In this document: one piece after another, positions 24,586 to 33,587 of the stretch
How positions within the stretch are numbered: position 1 is the first letter of the stretch
Layout: each line of letters begins with the position of its first letter
NCBI GenBank assembly: GCA_028718545.1
Contig: JAQULT010000008.1
Coordinates: 1 to 48,852 of the forward strand
Length of the DNA stretch: 48,852 bases
DNA from: Fidelibacterota bacterium
Lineage (GTDB): Bacteria; Fidelibacterota; Fidelibacteria; Fidelibacterales; Fidelibacteraceae
Direction of reading: 5' to 3'
Translations under genes and position numbers: made by a program
Notes under the pieces: generated by a model
What the model saw: only the letters and a program-made list of their open reading frames with translations
Told to the model about the DNA's origin: nothing
The model's database searches: none

Positions 24586-26012
24586 AACAGCTTCGAAGCC
24601 TTCTTCGCCAGCTTTCCGCCTCGCTTCGTTACGAGGGTCCCGATATGATGATCAGCGATATCGCTTACGATTCCCGCAAGGTTTCCCCGGGTTCGCTGTT
24701 CGTTGCCATTCGCGGTGCCGAAAAAGACGGCCATGATTTTATTGACGATGCCGCAGCGCGTGGAGCACTGGCCTGTATTGCCGAAGAGGCCAGCAACAGC
24801 GAATGTCCGCAAATACTCGTGCCGGACAGCCGAATTGCACTGGCGGAATTGAGCCGGGCTTTTTATTTATCCGAAAGCTTTCCGGAATTCCTGGTCGGCG
24901 TAACGGGGACAAACGGTAAAACCACCATCACTCATCTTTTATATCAGTTTGCGGAGGCCGCCGCGATCAAAGCGGCGCTGATTGGCACTCTGGGCCTAAA
25001 GACCCCGGACTATCGTCTGGACGCTGAGCGTACCACCCCCGAAAGCCGCGATCTGGCCGAACGTTTCCGCGATTTTGGAAGCGAAGGCATCCGGGCTGTT
25101 TTTATGGAAGTCTCCTCCCACGCAATTGCACTAAAACGTGTCCACGGACTGTATTTTAATTTGGCCATTTTTAGCAATCTGACCCGTGATCATCTTGATT
25201 TTCACCGTGATATGGAAGATTATTTCGAGACAAAGTCGCAATTGTTCCGGAATGCCGCTTCCGCGGTAGTGAATTGCGCCGATCTTTACGGGAACCGTCT
25301 TGTGCAAACACTGAAAGGAAAAGTTCTGCGCTATGCCGTCAGCATGCGGGATGCCGATGTTTACTTTAAAGATTTACGGGTCTCGATCGACGGGATCCAA
25401 GGTATTCTGACATCACCTTTAGGGGATATTGCAGTCGATACGCCCTTGCTGGGAACTTTCAATGCCGAGAATATTGCGGCAGCTGTGGCTGCGGCTGTTC
25501 TGCTTTTCCCGGAAAAAGCCGGACTGCTACAGAATTTTTCTTTCCGGCCGGTTCCGGGTCGTATGGAACGTATTCTCACGCGGCGGGGAACCGCTGTAAT
25601 CGATTATGCACATACACCGGATGCTATGGAAAAAGCGCTGCAGGCCGTCCGGGATCTGGAAGGCGTAAAGCGCGTGATCACTGTGTTCGGCTGCGGCGGC
25701 GACCGGGATCATGGCAAGCGTCCGCTGATGGGTGCCGTTGCGGAACGCTATTCCGAACATATCATCCTGTGCAATGACAATCCCCGCAGCGAAGATCCGC
25801 TTGCGATCATAGAGGCTATCCGCAGCGGAATCCATGACATGGGGCGTACGGAGATCTGCGTTGACCGTGCGGTGGCAATCGCTCGTGCCTATTCCCTTTC
25901 GCAGCCCGGTGATATTCTTATGGTCCTGGGGAAAGGCGAAGAAAACTATATGGAAATAAAGGGTGAACGCATCCCCTTTCAGGATAAAAAAATAATTTTT
26001 GGGCTGGAGTAA
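24582..26012 (+). CDS. murE: UDP-MurNAc-L-Ala-D-Glu:meso-diaminopimelate ligase MurE
   Basis: This 476-aa Mur ligase adds the third stem residue to UDP-MurNAc-dipeptide in the cytosol. The ATP loop is GVTGTNGKTTITHLL near residue 108, the carbamylated-lysine/Mg region includes ERTTPESRDL, and the substrate-specificity motif is DNPRSEDP near residue 405. DNPR is the motif of meso-diaminopimelate enzymes; lysine-adding MurE enzymes lack it. So the wall is of the A1-gamma DAP type. It overlaps ftsI as ATGA. A 63-nt spacer containing a strong hairpin separates it from the ATG of murF. Confidence 0.97.
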   Translation: MKQLRSLLRQLSASLRYEGPDMMISDIAYDSRKVSPGSLFVAIRGAEKDGHDFIDDAAARGALACIAEEASNSECPQILVPDSRIALAELSRAFYLSESFPEFLVGVTGTNGKTTITHLLYQFAEAAAIKAALIGTLGLKTPDYRLDAERTTPESRDLAERFRDFGSEGIRAVFMEVSSHAIALKRVHGLYFNLAIFSNLTRDHLDFHRDMEDYFETKSQLFRNAASAVVNCADLYGNRLVQTLKGKVLRYAVSMRDADVYFKDLRVSIDGIQGILTSPLGDIAVDTPLLGTFNAENIAAAVAAAVLLFPEKAGLLQNFSFRPVPGRMERILTRRGTAVIDYAHTPDAMEKALQAVRDLEGVKRVITVFGCGGDRDHGKRPLMGAVAERYSEHIILCNDNPRSEDPLAIIEAIRSGIHDMGRTEICVDRAVAIARAYSLSQPGDILMVLGKGEENYMEIKGERIPFQDKKIIFGLE

Positions 26013-26031
26013 ACGAATAACCCTCTACCAC

Positions 26032-26061
26032 CCCGGTACGGAGAATCCTCTCCGTACCGGG
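26032..26061 (+). terminator. Perfect 13-bp hairpin between murE and murF (attenuator or RNA-processing element)
   Basis: Arms 26032-26044 and 26049-26061 pair over 13 bp without mismatch around the 4-nt loop ATCC. The stem is GC-rich at its base (CCCGGTACGG). No U-tract follows, so it is not a standard Rho-independent terminator. It lies in the only sizeable gap of the cluster and 14 nt before the murF ATG, so it may set the level of downstream genes, stabilise an mRNA end or limit ribosome access. Confidence 0.75.
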
Positions 26062-26075
26062 ACTCCTTGGAAACA

Positions 26076-27425
26076 ATGAAGACAGCATTATTACATCGTG
26101 GCCCCTTTCAACTGCGCAACATCGGATTCGCGGAATTCAACGGCGTATCCATTGATACGCGGACTTTGCAGAAAGGGGATGTTTTTTGCGCGCTGCAGGG
26201 CAGCCGTTTTGATGGTCATCATTTTGTGGACGTCGCGTTCAAGAGCGGTGCATCTGCAGCGATTGTCAACCGGGAATATGCGGCCAAAGCAGCGGGTGAT
26301 GAAGCGCTTATCATCGTCGATGACACCCTGAAAGGATTACAGGATCTCGCACGTCTGTATATGCAAAGTCTCCGTATCCCGGCTTTTGCGTTGACCGGCA
26401 GTGCCGGAAAAACCTCCACGCGCCGGCTCCTGAGCCACGTGCTGAGGGCTTCCAGGAAAATTGCCGAAACGCCGGGCAATTTCAATAATCACATTGGTCT
26501 GCCGCTGAGCATTCTGCGTATCCGCGGCGACGAGGATCTTATCGTTCTGGAAATGGGTACCGCGCATTTGGGAGAGATCCGGGATCTTTGCGGTATTGCC
26601 ACGCCGGATTACGGATTGATCACCTCCATCGGGCACGCACATATCGGAGGATTCGGCTCCATTGAAACGGTACAAAAGGCAAAATTCGAACTCTTTGATT
26701 CCATCCGGAAGGGCGGCACACTGTTCATCAATCAAAATGACGCGCGGATCCGCAGTTATCCGGATTCCGTCCGCCATAAACGCATCCGTTACGGAATTGA
26801 TTGCTTTGCACATTTCAGCGCCAGACTGCTGTCCGTCGACGATGACGCCTGTTATACCATTAAGATCGAAGACCGGCCAATCCGCTTAAAAACGCCGGGG
26901 CCCGGCGCCGCACAGAATGCCGTTGCCGTGTATGCGGTTTGCAGGACGCTGGGATTGGCGGAAAAAAGTATTATTGAACTGATGGAGAGCTTTCGGCCGG
27001 AACCCGGACGCGGAAGAATGGAGATCTGGAAAGACATCAAGCTGATCGACGATTCCTATAACGCCAATCCCCTGTCGGTCAGAAATGCGCTGAGTACGAT
27101 GAAAAGAATCCGTTCATCCGGACGTAAGATGCTGGTCTTTGCCGACATGCTGGAAATGGGCGCCGAGAGTCAGCGCAGCCACAAAGCTGTCGCCGAGCAG
27201 GCTTTGGATGCAGGCATCCGTCACCTTTTCTGCTACGGCAAAGAAAGCTTTCATACCACGGTACGCGCAATGGAGCTGCAAATGCCTTATGTAAAGCATT
27301 TTGAAGATAAACATGAACTGGCCGAAAGCCTGATCAGCATATCAAGACCGGGTGATGTCATTCTGTTCAAGGCCTCCCGCGGAATGGCGGTGGAAGAGAT
27401 CATCCAAATTATAAAGGGCCTGTAA
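26076..27425 (+). CDS. murF: UDP-MurNAc-tripeptide:D-Ala-D-Ala ligase MurF
   Basis: This roughly 449-aa Mur ligase adds D-Ala-D-Ala to complete the pentapeptide precursor. It has VSIDTRTLQKGDVFCAL near the N-terminus, the ATP loop as TGSAGKTSTRRLL (many MurF have GKTTTK), NFNNHIGLPLSILR, EMGTAHLGEI and DSYNANPLS. The variant P-loop Thr-to-Ser and Lys-to-Arg changes are conservative. Start is ATG 26076; an in-frame TTG at 26067 is possible. The ribosome site is poor (GGAAACAATG), just after the murE/murF hairpin. mraY starts 1 nt after the stop. The D-Ala-D-Ala ligase gene ddl is not in this cluster. Confidence 0.96.
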   Translation: MKTALLHRGPFQLRNIGFAEFNGVSIDTRTLQKGDVFCALQGSRFDGHHFVDVAFKSGASAAIVNREYAAKAAGDEALIIVDDTLKGLQDLARLYMQSLRIPAFALTGSAGKTSTRRLLSHVLRASRKIAETPGNFNNHIGLPLSILRIRGDEDLIVLEMGTAHLGEIRDLCGIATPDYGLITSIGHAHIGGFGSIETVQKAKFELFDSIRKGGTLFINQNDARIRSYPDSVRHKRIRYGIDCFAHFSARLLSVDDDACYTIKIEDRPIRLKTPGPGAAQNAVAVYAVCRTLGLAEKSIIELMESFRPEPGRGRMEIWKDIKLIDDSYNANPLSVRNALSTMKRIRSSGRKMLVFADMLEMGAESQRSHKAVAEQALDAGIRHLFCYGKESFHTTVRAMELQMPYVKHFEDKHELAESLISISRPGDVILFKASRGMAVEEIIQIIKGL

Positions 27426-27426
27426 A

Positions 27427-28530
27427 ATGCTATATAAAATCCTTTATCCGCTAAAAGAGTACGTATCCTGGCTGAACCTAATGGGATATATTTCTTTTCG
27501 CAGTGCCGGAGCGGCCATTACCGCTCTGTTGATCACCTTTTTCCTGGGTCCCGTTATTATCCGGGCTTTGCGCCGGCATCATATCGGCGAGACCATTCGC
27601 AGCGACGGACCCGAAAGCCATAAGATCAAGGCAGGAACACCGACAATGGGCGGATTGATCATCCACCTGGCTGTCGTGGTACCGGTTCTGCTCTGGGCGG
27701 ATATCAGCAACCGCTATGTACTGATGACACTCTTTGTCACCGTTTGGATGGCCATTATCGGTTACATTGACGATTATCTAAAGGTTGTTAAAAAGATGAA
27801 ACGCGGACTGGTGGCACGTTATAAGCTTCTGGGACAGATCATTATCGGACTTATTGTCGCATTGTTCATGTATCTGTATCCCAGTGATCCGGCACTGATC
27901 ACGGCAACCTCGGTCCCCTTCTTTAAAAATGTCTTTTTGAATTTCGGTATTTTCTATACCCCTTTTGTGATCTTGTATATCACCGGTTTTTCCAATGCGG
28001 TCAACCTTACCGACGGTCTTGACGGGCTGGCTTCGGGATTGATGGCATTGGCGGCTTTTTCGCTCCTGGGTATCTCCTATATCTCCGGCCGTGTGGACTT
28101 CAGCCAGTATCTGGGAATTATGTATTTGCCCACTACCGGTGAACTGACGGTCTTTCTCTCTGCCATGCTGGGCGGGCTGGTCGGTTTTCTCTGGTTCAAC
28201 TCCCGGCCGGCGGAAGTGTTCATGGGGGACACGGGTTCCCTGGCCTACGGTGCAGCACTGGGAACCGTCGCCATTCTGCTGAAAAAAGAGATCGTATTTT
28301 TAATGATCGGTTTTGTGTTTGTTCTTGAAGCGCTCAGTGTGGTGCTGCAGGTCGGCTGGTTCCGGCATACCAAACGCCGTTTTGGCGAAGGCCGGCGGCT
28401 TTTCCGCATGGCTCCCCTGCATCATCATTTTGAGGAGCTTGGCTGGCCGGAATCCAAAGTGGTCATCCGCTTCTGGATCCTGGGAATCTTTTGCGCTCTT
28501 ATGTCACTGGCAACCTTTAAAATTCTGTAA
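27427..28530 (+). CDS. mraY: Phospho-MurNAc-pentapeptide transferase MraY
   Basis: This 367-aa polytopic inner-membrane enzyme, with about ten helices, transfers phospho-MurNAc-pentapeptide to undecaprenyl phosphate to form lipid I. Diagnostic motifs are IGYIDDYLKVVKKMKRGL, NLTDGLDGLASG, EVFMGDTGSLAYGA and the cytoplasmic APLHHHFEELGW near residue 337. Catalytic aspartates in DDY and FMGD are present. Length is standard. It lies 1 nt after murF and 9 nt before murD in one transcript. Confidence 0.98.
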   Translation: MLYKILYPLKEYVSWLNLMGYISFRSAGAAITALLITFFLGPVIIRALRRHHIGETIRSDGPESHKIKAGTPTMGGLIIHLAVVVPVLLWADISNRYVLMTLFVTVWMAIIGYIDDYLKVVKKMKRGLVARYKLLGQIIIGLIVALFMYLYPSDPALITATSVPFFKNVFLNFGIFYTPFVILYITGFSNAVNLTDGLDGLASGLMALAAFSLLGISYISGRVDFSQYLGIMYLPTTGELTVFLSAMLGGLVGFLWFNSRPAEVFMGDTGSLAYGAALGTVAILLKKEIVFLMIGFVFVLEALSVVLQVGWFRHTKRRFGEGRRLFRMAPLHHHFEELGWPESKVVIRFWILGIFCALMSLATFKIL

Positions 28531-28539
28531 AGGACATGC

Positions 28540-29904
28540 ATGCGCGTAGCTGGTAAAAATGTTTCGGTACTCGGCGCCGCCCGCAGCGGGATCTCGGCCG
28601 CGATCCTGCTTGCTCGGCAGGATGCCAGGGTGTTTGTCAGCGAGATCAATCCGGCGCTGGAGAACCCTGACCTGCTCGCTATTTTCCGGGAAAACGGCAT
28701 CCGCTGGGAGTTCGGACAACACAGCAATGCCGTCTACGACTCCGATTTTGTGATTCTGAGCCCGGGTATCCCCGCCAATGCTCCCGTTCTGCAGGAACTT
28801 GTCTTGCGCGATATTCCGGTCTATTCCGAGATCGAAGCGGCAAGCTGGTTCAGCGAAAGTCCCATTATCGCCGTCACCGGTTCCAACGGCAAGACCACGA
28901 CAACGGCACTGATCGCGGATATGCTGCTGCGCAGTGGTATCCCGGCGGTAGCCTGCGGCAATATCGGACATTCTTTTTCCAAGGCGGTTTACACCGCGAT
29001 CGTCAGCGGTACCGCACATCCCTTCTACGTGGCCGAGGTCAGTAGTTTTCAGCTGGAAAGCATCCGGGAATTTCATCCCGATGTTGCGGTGATCCTGAAT
29101 ATCACACCGGACCATCTCGATCGTTACGACAGTTTTCTGGACTATGCCCTGACCAAATGCCGTATTCTGATGAATCAGCATCAAAAGGATTATGCTGTAT
29201 TGAACCGGGATGATGCCGTTATCAATGAACACGCCATCACTCCCGCCCTGGTCATTCCGGTTTCCCGTGAAAAACTCCCGGATACCGTGGCGTATTTTAA
29301 CGGCGAACACTTTGCATTCAAGGTTGGCGGCAGCTGGCAGAAACTTCCCCGCAAGGATATACGGCTTTTTGGCATTCATAATGAGTATAATATCGCCTGT
29401 GCCGCCTCGGCCGTTTCGCCTTATTTGCAGGATGCCGCCGGCGTTTTTGATTCCCTGAAGAATTTTTCCGCTATTCCGCATCGCATCGAATTTGCGGGAG
29501 AGGCCGGAAATATCCGTTTTTACAACGATTCCAAGGGCACGAACATTGATGCGGTCATCATGGCCATACGCAGTTTTCAATCCCCCTTGCATCTGATCCT
29601 GGGAGGACGGGACAAAAACAATGATTTCAAGGCCCTTGCTCCGCATTTGTCGGAGAAGGACCGGCTTTATCTGATCGGGGAATGCGCAGAAAAGATCCGG
29701 CAGCAACTGGCGGAATTCTCACCCCAGCTCTGCGGTGATCTCGAAACGGCGGTGCTGAAGGCCTATGCGTCAGCAAATCCCGGAGATGCAGTATTGCTTT
29801 CCCCGGCCTGCGCAAGTTATGATCAGTACAAGAATTACGAGGAACGCGGCGAGCATTTTAAAAGACTCGTTAAAAGTATTATGGGGATCAACGATGTATC
29901 GTAA
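28540..29904 (+). CDS. murD: UDP-MurNAc-L-alanine:D-glutamate ligase MurD
   Basis: This 454-aa Mur ligase adds D-glutamate to UDP-MurNAc-L-Ala. It has a Rossmann-like N-terminal domain (VLGAARSGISAAILL), the ATP loop VTGSNGKTTTTALI near residue 112, AEVSSFQLE and NITPDHLDRYDS. The last domain contains FYNDSKGTNIDAV and ILGGRDKNNDF. All are MurD hallmarks. AGGA precedes the ATG. The end overlaps ftsW by 11 nt. Confidence 0.97.
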   Translation: MRVAGKNVSVLGAARSGISAAILLARQDARVFVSEINPALENPDLLAIFRENGIRWEFGQHSNAVYDSDFVILSPGIPANAPVLQELVLRDIPVYSEIEAASWFSESPIIAVTGSNGKTTTTALIADMLLRSGIPAVACGNIGHSFSKAVYTAIVSGTAHPFYVAEVSSFQLESIREFHPDVAVILNITPDHLDRYDSFLDYALTKCRILMNQHQKDYAVLNRDDAVINEHAITPALVIPVSREKLPDTVAYFNGEHFAFKVGGSWQKLPRKDIRLFGIHNEYNIACAASAVSPYLQDAAGVFDSLKNFSAIPHRIEFAGEAGNIRFYNDSKGTNIDAVIMAIRSFQSPLHLILGGRDKNNDFKALAPHLSEKDRLYLIGECAEKIRQQLAEFSPQLCGDLETAVLKAYASANPGDAVLLSPACASYDQYKNYEERGEHFKRLVKSIMGINDVS

Positions 29905-31036
29905 ACCGGAATATCCCGTCAGTTTCAAGATCTTTGCGATCACGTTGTTATTGCTGATCCTGGGCGGGATGCTGATCCTTTTTTCGGCCAGCACGCGTGT
30001 GGCTTTTAATATTGACGGAAATGCCAACAGCTTCTTTGAAAGCCACGTAAAATATCTCATCCTTTCCGTTCTGGTTTGTGCGGTATTCTATCTCATTGAT
30101 TATCAAACCTTAAAGAAAAGCACCTGGCTGCTTTTGCTCTTTACCTTTACCCTGTTGCTCATCACGCTGATCCGGAAATTCAGTAGCGGAAATCATGCCG
30201 CCGTACGCTGGTTCGCGATCGGTGGACGCAACCTCTTCCAGCTGGCGGAACTGGTAAAATTTGCATTGATCATCTACGTCAGCGCCTATATTGCAAATCA
30301 TCGGGATACGCTCGGGAATTTCCGGAAGGGACTGCTTCCGGTACTGATCATTTCCCTGCTTATGATCGGCATGATCGCACTTACTCCGGATTTTTCTTCC
30401 GCTTTCTCGCTGTTCCTGATCATCGCCATAATGCTGTATATCGCCGGCGCATCCCCGGCACAGCTCGGAATTGTCAGCGCCGTACTGATGCTGGCAGGTT
30501 CCGCCTATGTCTGGTTTTCTCCCTACCGCCGCGCACGTATCATTGCTTTTATGAATCCGGAAGATATATCCAATGGGAATTACCAAATCCGGCAGTCACT
30601 GATCAGTCTGTCCGGCGGCGGATTTTTCGGACGGGGATTCGGCAACAGTACCGGAAAGAATTTGTTTCTTCCCGAAGCGCATACGGATTTTATTTTCTCC
30701 ATTGCCGGCGAAGAACTGGGCTTTTTGACCACTTTTCTGATCCTGGTGGCATTTATCGTACTGTTCATATCAATGCTGCGGCTGGCAAAACAGGTGGAAG
30801 ATCCCTTCGGGAAAAGCCTGATTTTTGCCACTGCCTTTTCCATTACCTATTATGCCCTGATCAACGCCGCCGTCTGTGTTGGGCTGGGGCCGGTCACGGG
30901 TCTGCCGATGCCGTTCATCAGCAAGAGCGGTTCGCAGCTGCTGATCAATCTGGCACTGATCGGTATCTGCCTGAACATTGTCAAGCAGTCCCAGCATAAA
31001 CTTCAAAAACAAGCGGAATATTTACATGAGCTCTAA
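29894..31036 (+). CDS. ftsW: Septal peptidoglycan glycosyltransferase FtsW (SEDS family)
   Basis: This 380-aa SEDS polymerase has about ten membrane helices. Family marks include LLILGGMLILFSAS, a large periplasmic loop with FFGRGFGNSTGKNLFLPEAHTDF-like spacing, and ELGFL. The conserved PFIS loop reads PMPFISKSGSQLL, where most FtsW/RodA have PFISYGGSS. It polymerises glycan strands with FtsI. Start is ATG 29894 (MYRKPEYP), overlapping murD by 11 nt; open sequence upstream in the same frame belongs to the murD coding region. It overlaps murG by 11 nt. Confidence 0.95.
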   Translation: MYRKPEYPVSFKIFAITLLLLILGGMLILFSASTRVAFNIDGNANSFFESHVKYLILSVLVCAVFYLIDYQTLKKSTWLLLLFTFTLLLITLIRKFSSGNHAAVRWFAIGGRNLFQLAELVKFALIIYVSAYIANHRDTLGNFRKGLLPVLIISLLMIGMIALTPDFSSAFSLFLIIAIMLYIAGASPAQLGIVSAVLMLAGSAYVWFSPYRRARIIAFMNPEDISNGNYQIRQSLISLSGGGFFGRGFGNSTGKNLFLPEAHTDFIFSIAGEELGFLTTFLILVAFIVLFISMLRLAKQVEDPFGKSLIFATAFSITYYALINAAVCVGLGPVTGLPMPFISKSGSQLLINLALIGICLNIVKQSQHKLQKQAEYLHEL

Positions 31037-32183
31037 GAAAAGGACAAGGTATACTATAATTGTCAGCGGCGGCGGCACCGGCGGCCATTACTACCCCGCG
31101 CAGGCAATTATGGAGGCCATCCGGCAGCATTCCTCCGAACTGCCCGCTTCGGTCCGGATCGACTGCCATTTTGTCGGTTCTTCTTTTGGAATTGAATCCC
31201 GCCTGGCGCCGGAATCGGGCTTCCCCTATACGCTGATCCCGGTCCGCGGCTTTTCCCGTTATATGACCTTAAAAGCCCAATCCCGAAATCTACTCCTGCC
31301 CTTCCGGCTTCTGATCTCATTTTTGCGCATAGCATTGCTGTACCGGCGTCTGGATCCCGTTGCAACCGTTGCGACCGGCGGTTATGCTTCTGCAATTCCG
31401 GGACAAATTTCTAATTTACGTCGTATTCCGCTCTTTGTTCAGGAACAGAACGCCTTTCCCGGCGTGACCAGCCGGCATCTTGCAAAAAAGGCTATGGGAT
31501 TCTTTTACGCATACGAAGCGGTCAAGGAGCATATCCCCCACGAAGTACTTTTCATAAAAAGCGGCAATCCGGTACGCAATGCCATTTCCCGCATTCCAAG
31601 GGAAGAAGCCTGCAGGAAAATGCAGCTGAAAACAGACATTTTTACTCTGTTTATCTTTGGCGGCAGTCAGGGATCGGCCAGCGTCAACCGCTATCTTGCA
31701 AAACGTATCGAATCCTGGATCTATAAATACAAGATCCAGGTACTGTGGCAAACGGGTGAAACCACCTATGAAGAATTGAATGCAATGCTCGGAGAAAATC
31801 CAAACATTCATTTAAGGAAATATATTCATGACATGTCCGCGGCTTATTCAGCCTGCGATATGGTCATTTCCCGTGCGGGCGCTCTGAGCCTGGCCGAGAT
31901 CGAGCTGATGCGCATACCCGCCATCCTCGTCCCGCTGCCGGGTGCGGCCGGAAATCACCAGTATTATAATGCAAGAACTCTGGAATCGTTGGGCTGTGCC
32001 TATCTGGTCGAAGAAAAAGATTTCCCCAACAATCCTTTTATCCCCATTCTGAATGCAATGATCAAGGATCCGGAGCAGTTGGAAAAAATGCGTTCGGCCT
32101 TTCCGGAACGTGACAGTAATTCGGCCGATACCATAGCCCGCAACATTTTGAACCGTTTACAATCCTTTTACGCCTGGAGTTGA
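31026..32183 (+). CDS. murG: UDP-GlcNAc:undecaprenyl-PP-MurNAc-pentapeptide GlcNAc-transferase MurG
   Basis: This 385-aa GT-B transferase makes lipid II from lipid I at the inner face of the membrane. The G-loops are SGGGTGGHYYPAQAI near residue 15 and FGGSQGSASVNR mid-protein. The donor site has SRAGALSLAEIEL followed by LVPLPGAAGNHQYYNA. The start is ATG 31026 (MSSKKRTRYT); an earlier in-frame start would overlap ftsW by about 60 nt. It is slightly longer than E. coli MurG (355 aa), mainly by a charged N-terminus and loop segments. It ends by overlap with the murC leader. Confidence 0.97.
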   Translation: MSSKKRTRYTIIVSGGGTGGHYYPAQAIMEAIRQHSSELPASVRIDCHFVGSSFGIESRLAPESGFPYTLIPVRGFSRYMTLKAQSRNLLLPFRLLISFLRIALLYRRLDPVATVATGGYASAIPGQISNLRRIPLFVQEQNAFPGVTSRHLAKKAMGFFYAYEAVKEHIPHEVLFIKSGNPVRNAISRIPREEACRKMQLKTDIFTLFIFGGSQGSASVNRYLAKRIESWIYKYKIQVLWQTGETTYEELNAMLGENPNIHLRKYIHDMSAAYSACDMVISRAGALSLAEIELMRIPAILVPLPGAAGNHQYYNARTLESLGCAYLVEEKDFPNNPFIPILNAMIKDPEQLEKMRSAFPERDSNSADTIARNILNRLQSFYAWS

Positions 32184-32185
32184 CA

Positions 32186-33586
32186 ATGAACGAGAACAGG
32201 ATCATTCAGATATTCGGTTCGATCAAAAAGATCCACATGATCGGCATTGGCGGGATCGGAATGAGCGGCATTGCAGATGTTCTGCTGCGCATCGGTTTCC
32301 ATGTTTCGGGATCCGACAGCACGGAAAGCGCTATAACGGAGCATTTGCAGGTCCTGGGAGCCGAGATCAGCATCGGACATCATCGCGACCATATCCGTCG
32401 TCCCGATATTGTGGTTTACTCTTCCGCCATCAAACATGACAATCCGGAATACCGGCAAGCAGAACGCCTGGGGATCAAGCTGATCCGCCGGGCGGAATTT
32501 CTCGGAATGCTGCTATCGGTCTGGCCTATCCGTATCGGCGTTGCCGGTACGCATGGGAAGACCAGCACTTCATCCATTCTGGCTTCCGCACTGGATGCCG
32601 CCGGTTCCCATCCTTCCCTTTTCATCGGAGGGATCATTAAGGACCTGCATACCAACGCACGCCTGGATTCCAAGACCTGTGTCATCTTTGAGGCGGATGA
32701 ATTTGACCGCACCTTCCTTGCCCTGCCGCCCACCCTGGCCGTTATCACGAATGTAGATGCGGATCATCTGGATATTTACAAAGATATCAACGACATGAAG
32801 GGCGCTTTTTTGGAATATGCCAACAGTGTTCCGGAGAACGGTTCCGTGATCCTCTGCCACGACGACCCGGAAGCGCGCAGCCTGCTGCCTTACATCGACC
32901 GTCCCTGCGTAACTTACGGCGAACACCCGGATGCCGATTTCCGCATCGGGAATGTGCGTTATGATACCGAATCACATTTCACTTTGTATTATAATGAGGA
33001 ATCCATTGGAGATTTTTCCATGCGGCAGGTCGGACTGCATTACATTCAGAATGCTGCAGCGGCACTGGCCTGTGTCTATTTGCTGCACCTTGACATTGCC
33101 TCCGCCGGAAACGGCGTGCACAGCTATGCCGGTGTAGAGCGGCGCTTTGAACTGCGCTACGAACACCGGGATGTGCTTTTCTATGACGATTATGCGCATC
33201 ATCCCACAGAGATCGCCGCAACCCTGAAGGGTATCCGTACACGTTACCCCGGACGCCGGCTGATCCTGATCTTTCAGCCGCATCTTTACAGCCGTACCCG
33301 TGATTTTGCCGAAGGATTTGCACGCTCGCTGCAGCTTGCGGACAAGGTTTACCTTGCCGACATCTATCCTGCGCGCGAAGCCCCGATCCCGGGCGTCAGC
33401 AGCGCCATGATCGCGGACATGATGCGAAAAACAAATTATAAGGATGTACATTATATCCCCGATATGAAAAGTATTCCCGCCGCCCTGATCTCCGAAATAC
33501 AGGCGAACGATATCGTTGTGACAATGGGCGCAGGAGACATCTGGAAAATATGCGAAATGATCTATAAAGCCTGGTGTGAACGTTAA
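32186..33586 (+). CDS. murC: UDP-MurNAc:L-alanine ligase MurC
   Basis: This roughly 466-aa Mur ligase commits UDP-MurNAc to stem-peptide synthesis by adding L-alanine. Motifs: MIGIGGIGMSGIA near the N-terminus, ATP loop AGTHGKTSTSSIL, EADEFDRTFLAL, NVDADHLDIY and YDDYAHHPTEIAATL. All fit MurC rather than Mpl. GGAG 6 nt upstream supports ATG 32186; a TTG at 32180 overlapping the murG stop is a weaker alternative. In many bacteria murB follows murC; here ftsQ follows directly, so murB must be elsewhere. Confidence 0.97.
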   Translation: MNENRIIQIFGSIKKIHMIGIGGIGMSGIADVLLRIGFHVSGSDSTESAITEHLQVLGAEISIGHHRDHIRRPDIVVYSSAIKHDNPEYRQAERLGIKLIRRAEFLGMLLSVWPIRIGVAGTHGKTSTSSILASALDAAGSHPSLFIGGIIKDLHTNARLDSKTCVIFEADEFDRTFLALPPTLAVITNVDADHLDIYKDINDMKGAFLEYANSVPENGSVILCHDDPEARSLLPYIDRPCVTYGEHPDADFRIGNVRYDTESHFTLYYNEESIGDFSMRQVGLHYIQNAAAALACVYLLHLDIASAGNGVHSYAGVERRFELRYEHRDVLFYDDYAHHPTEIAATLKGIRTRYPGRRLILIFQPHLYSRTRDFAEGFARSLQLADKVYLADIYPAREAPIPGVSSAMIADMMRKTNYKDVHYIPDMKSIPAALISEIQANDIVVTMGAGDIWKICEMIYKAWCER

Positions 33587-33587
33587 T

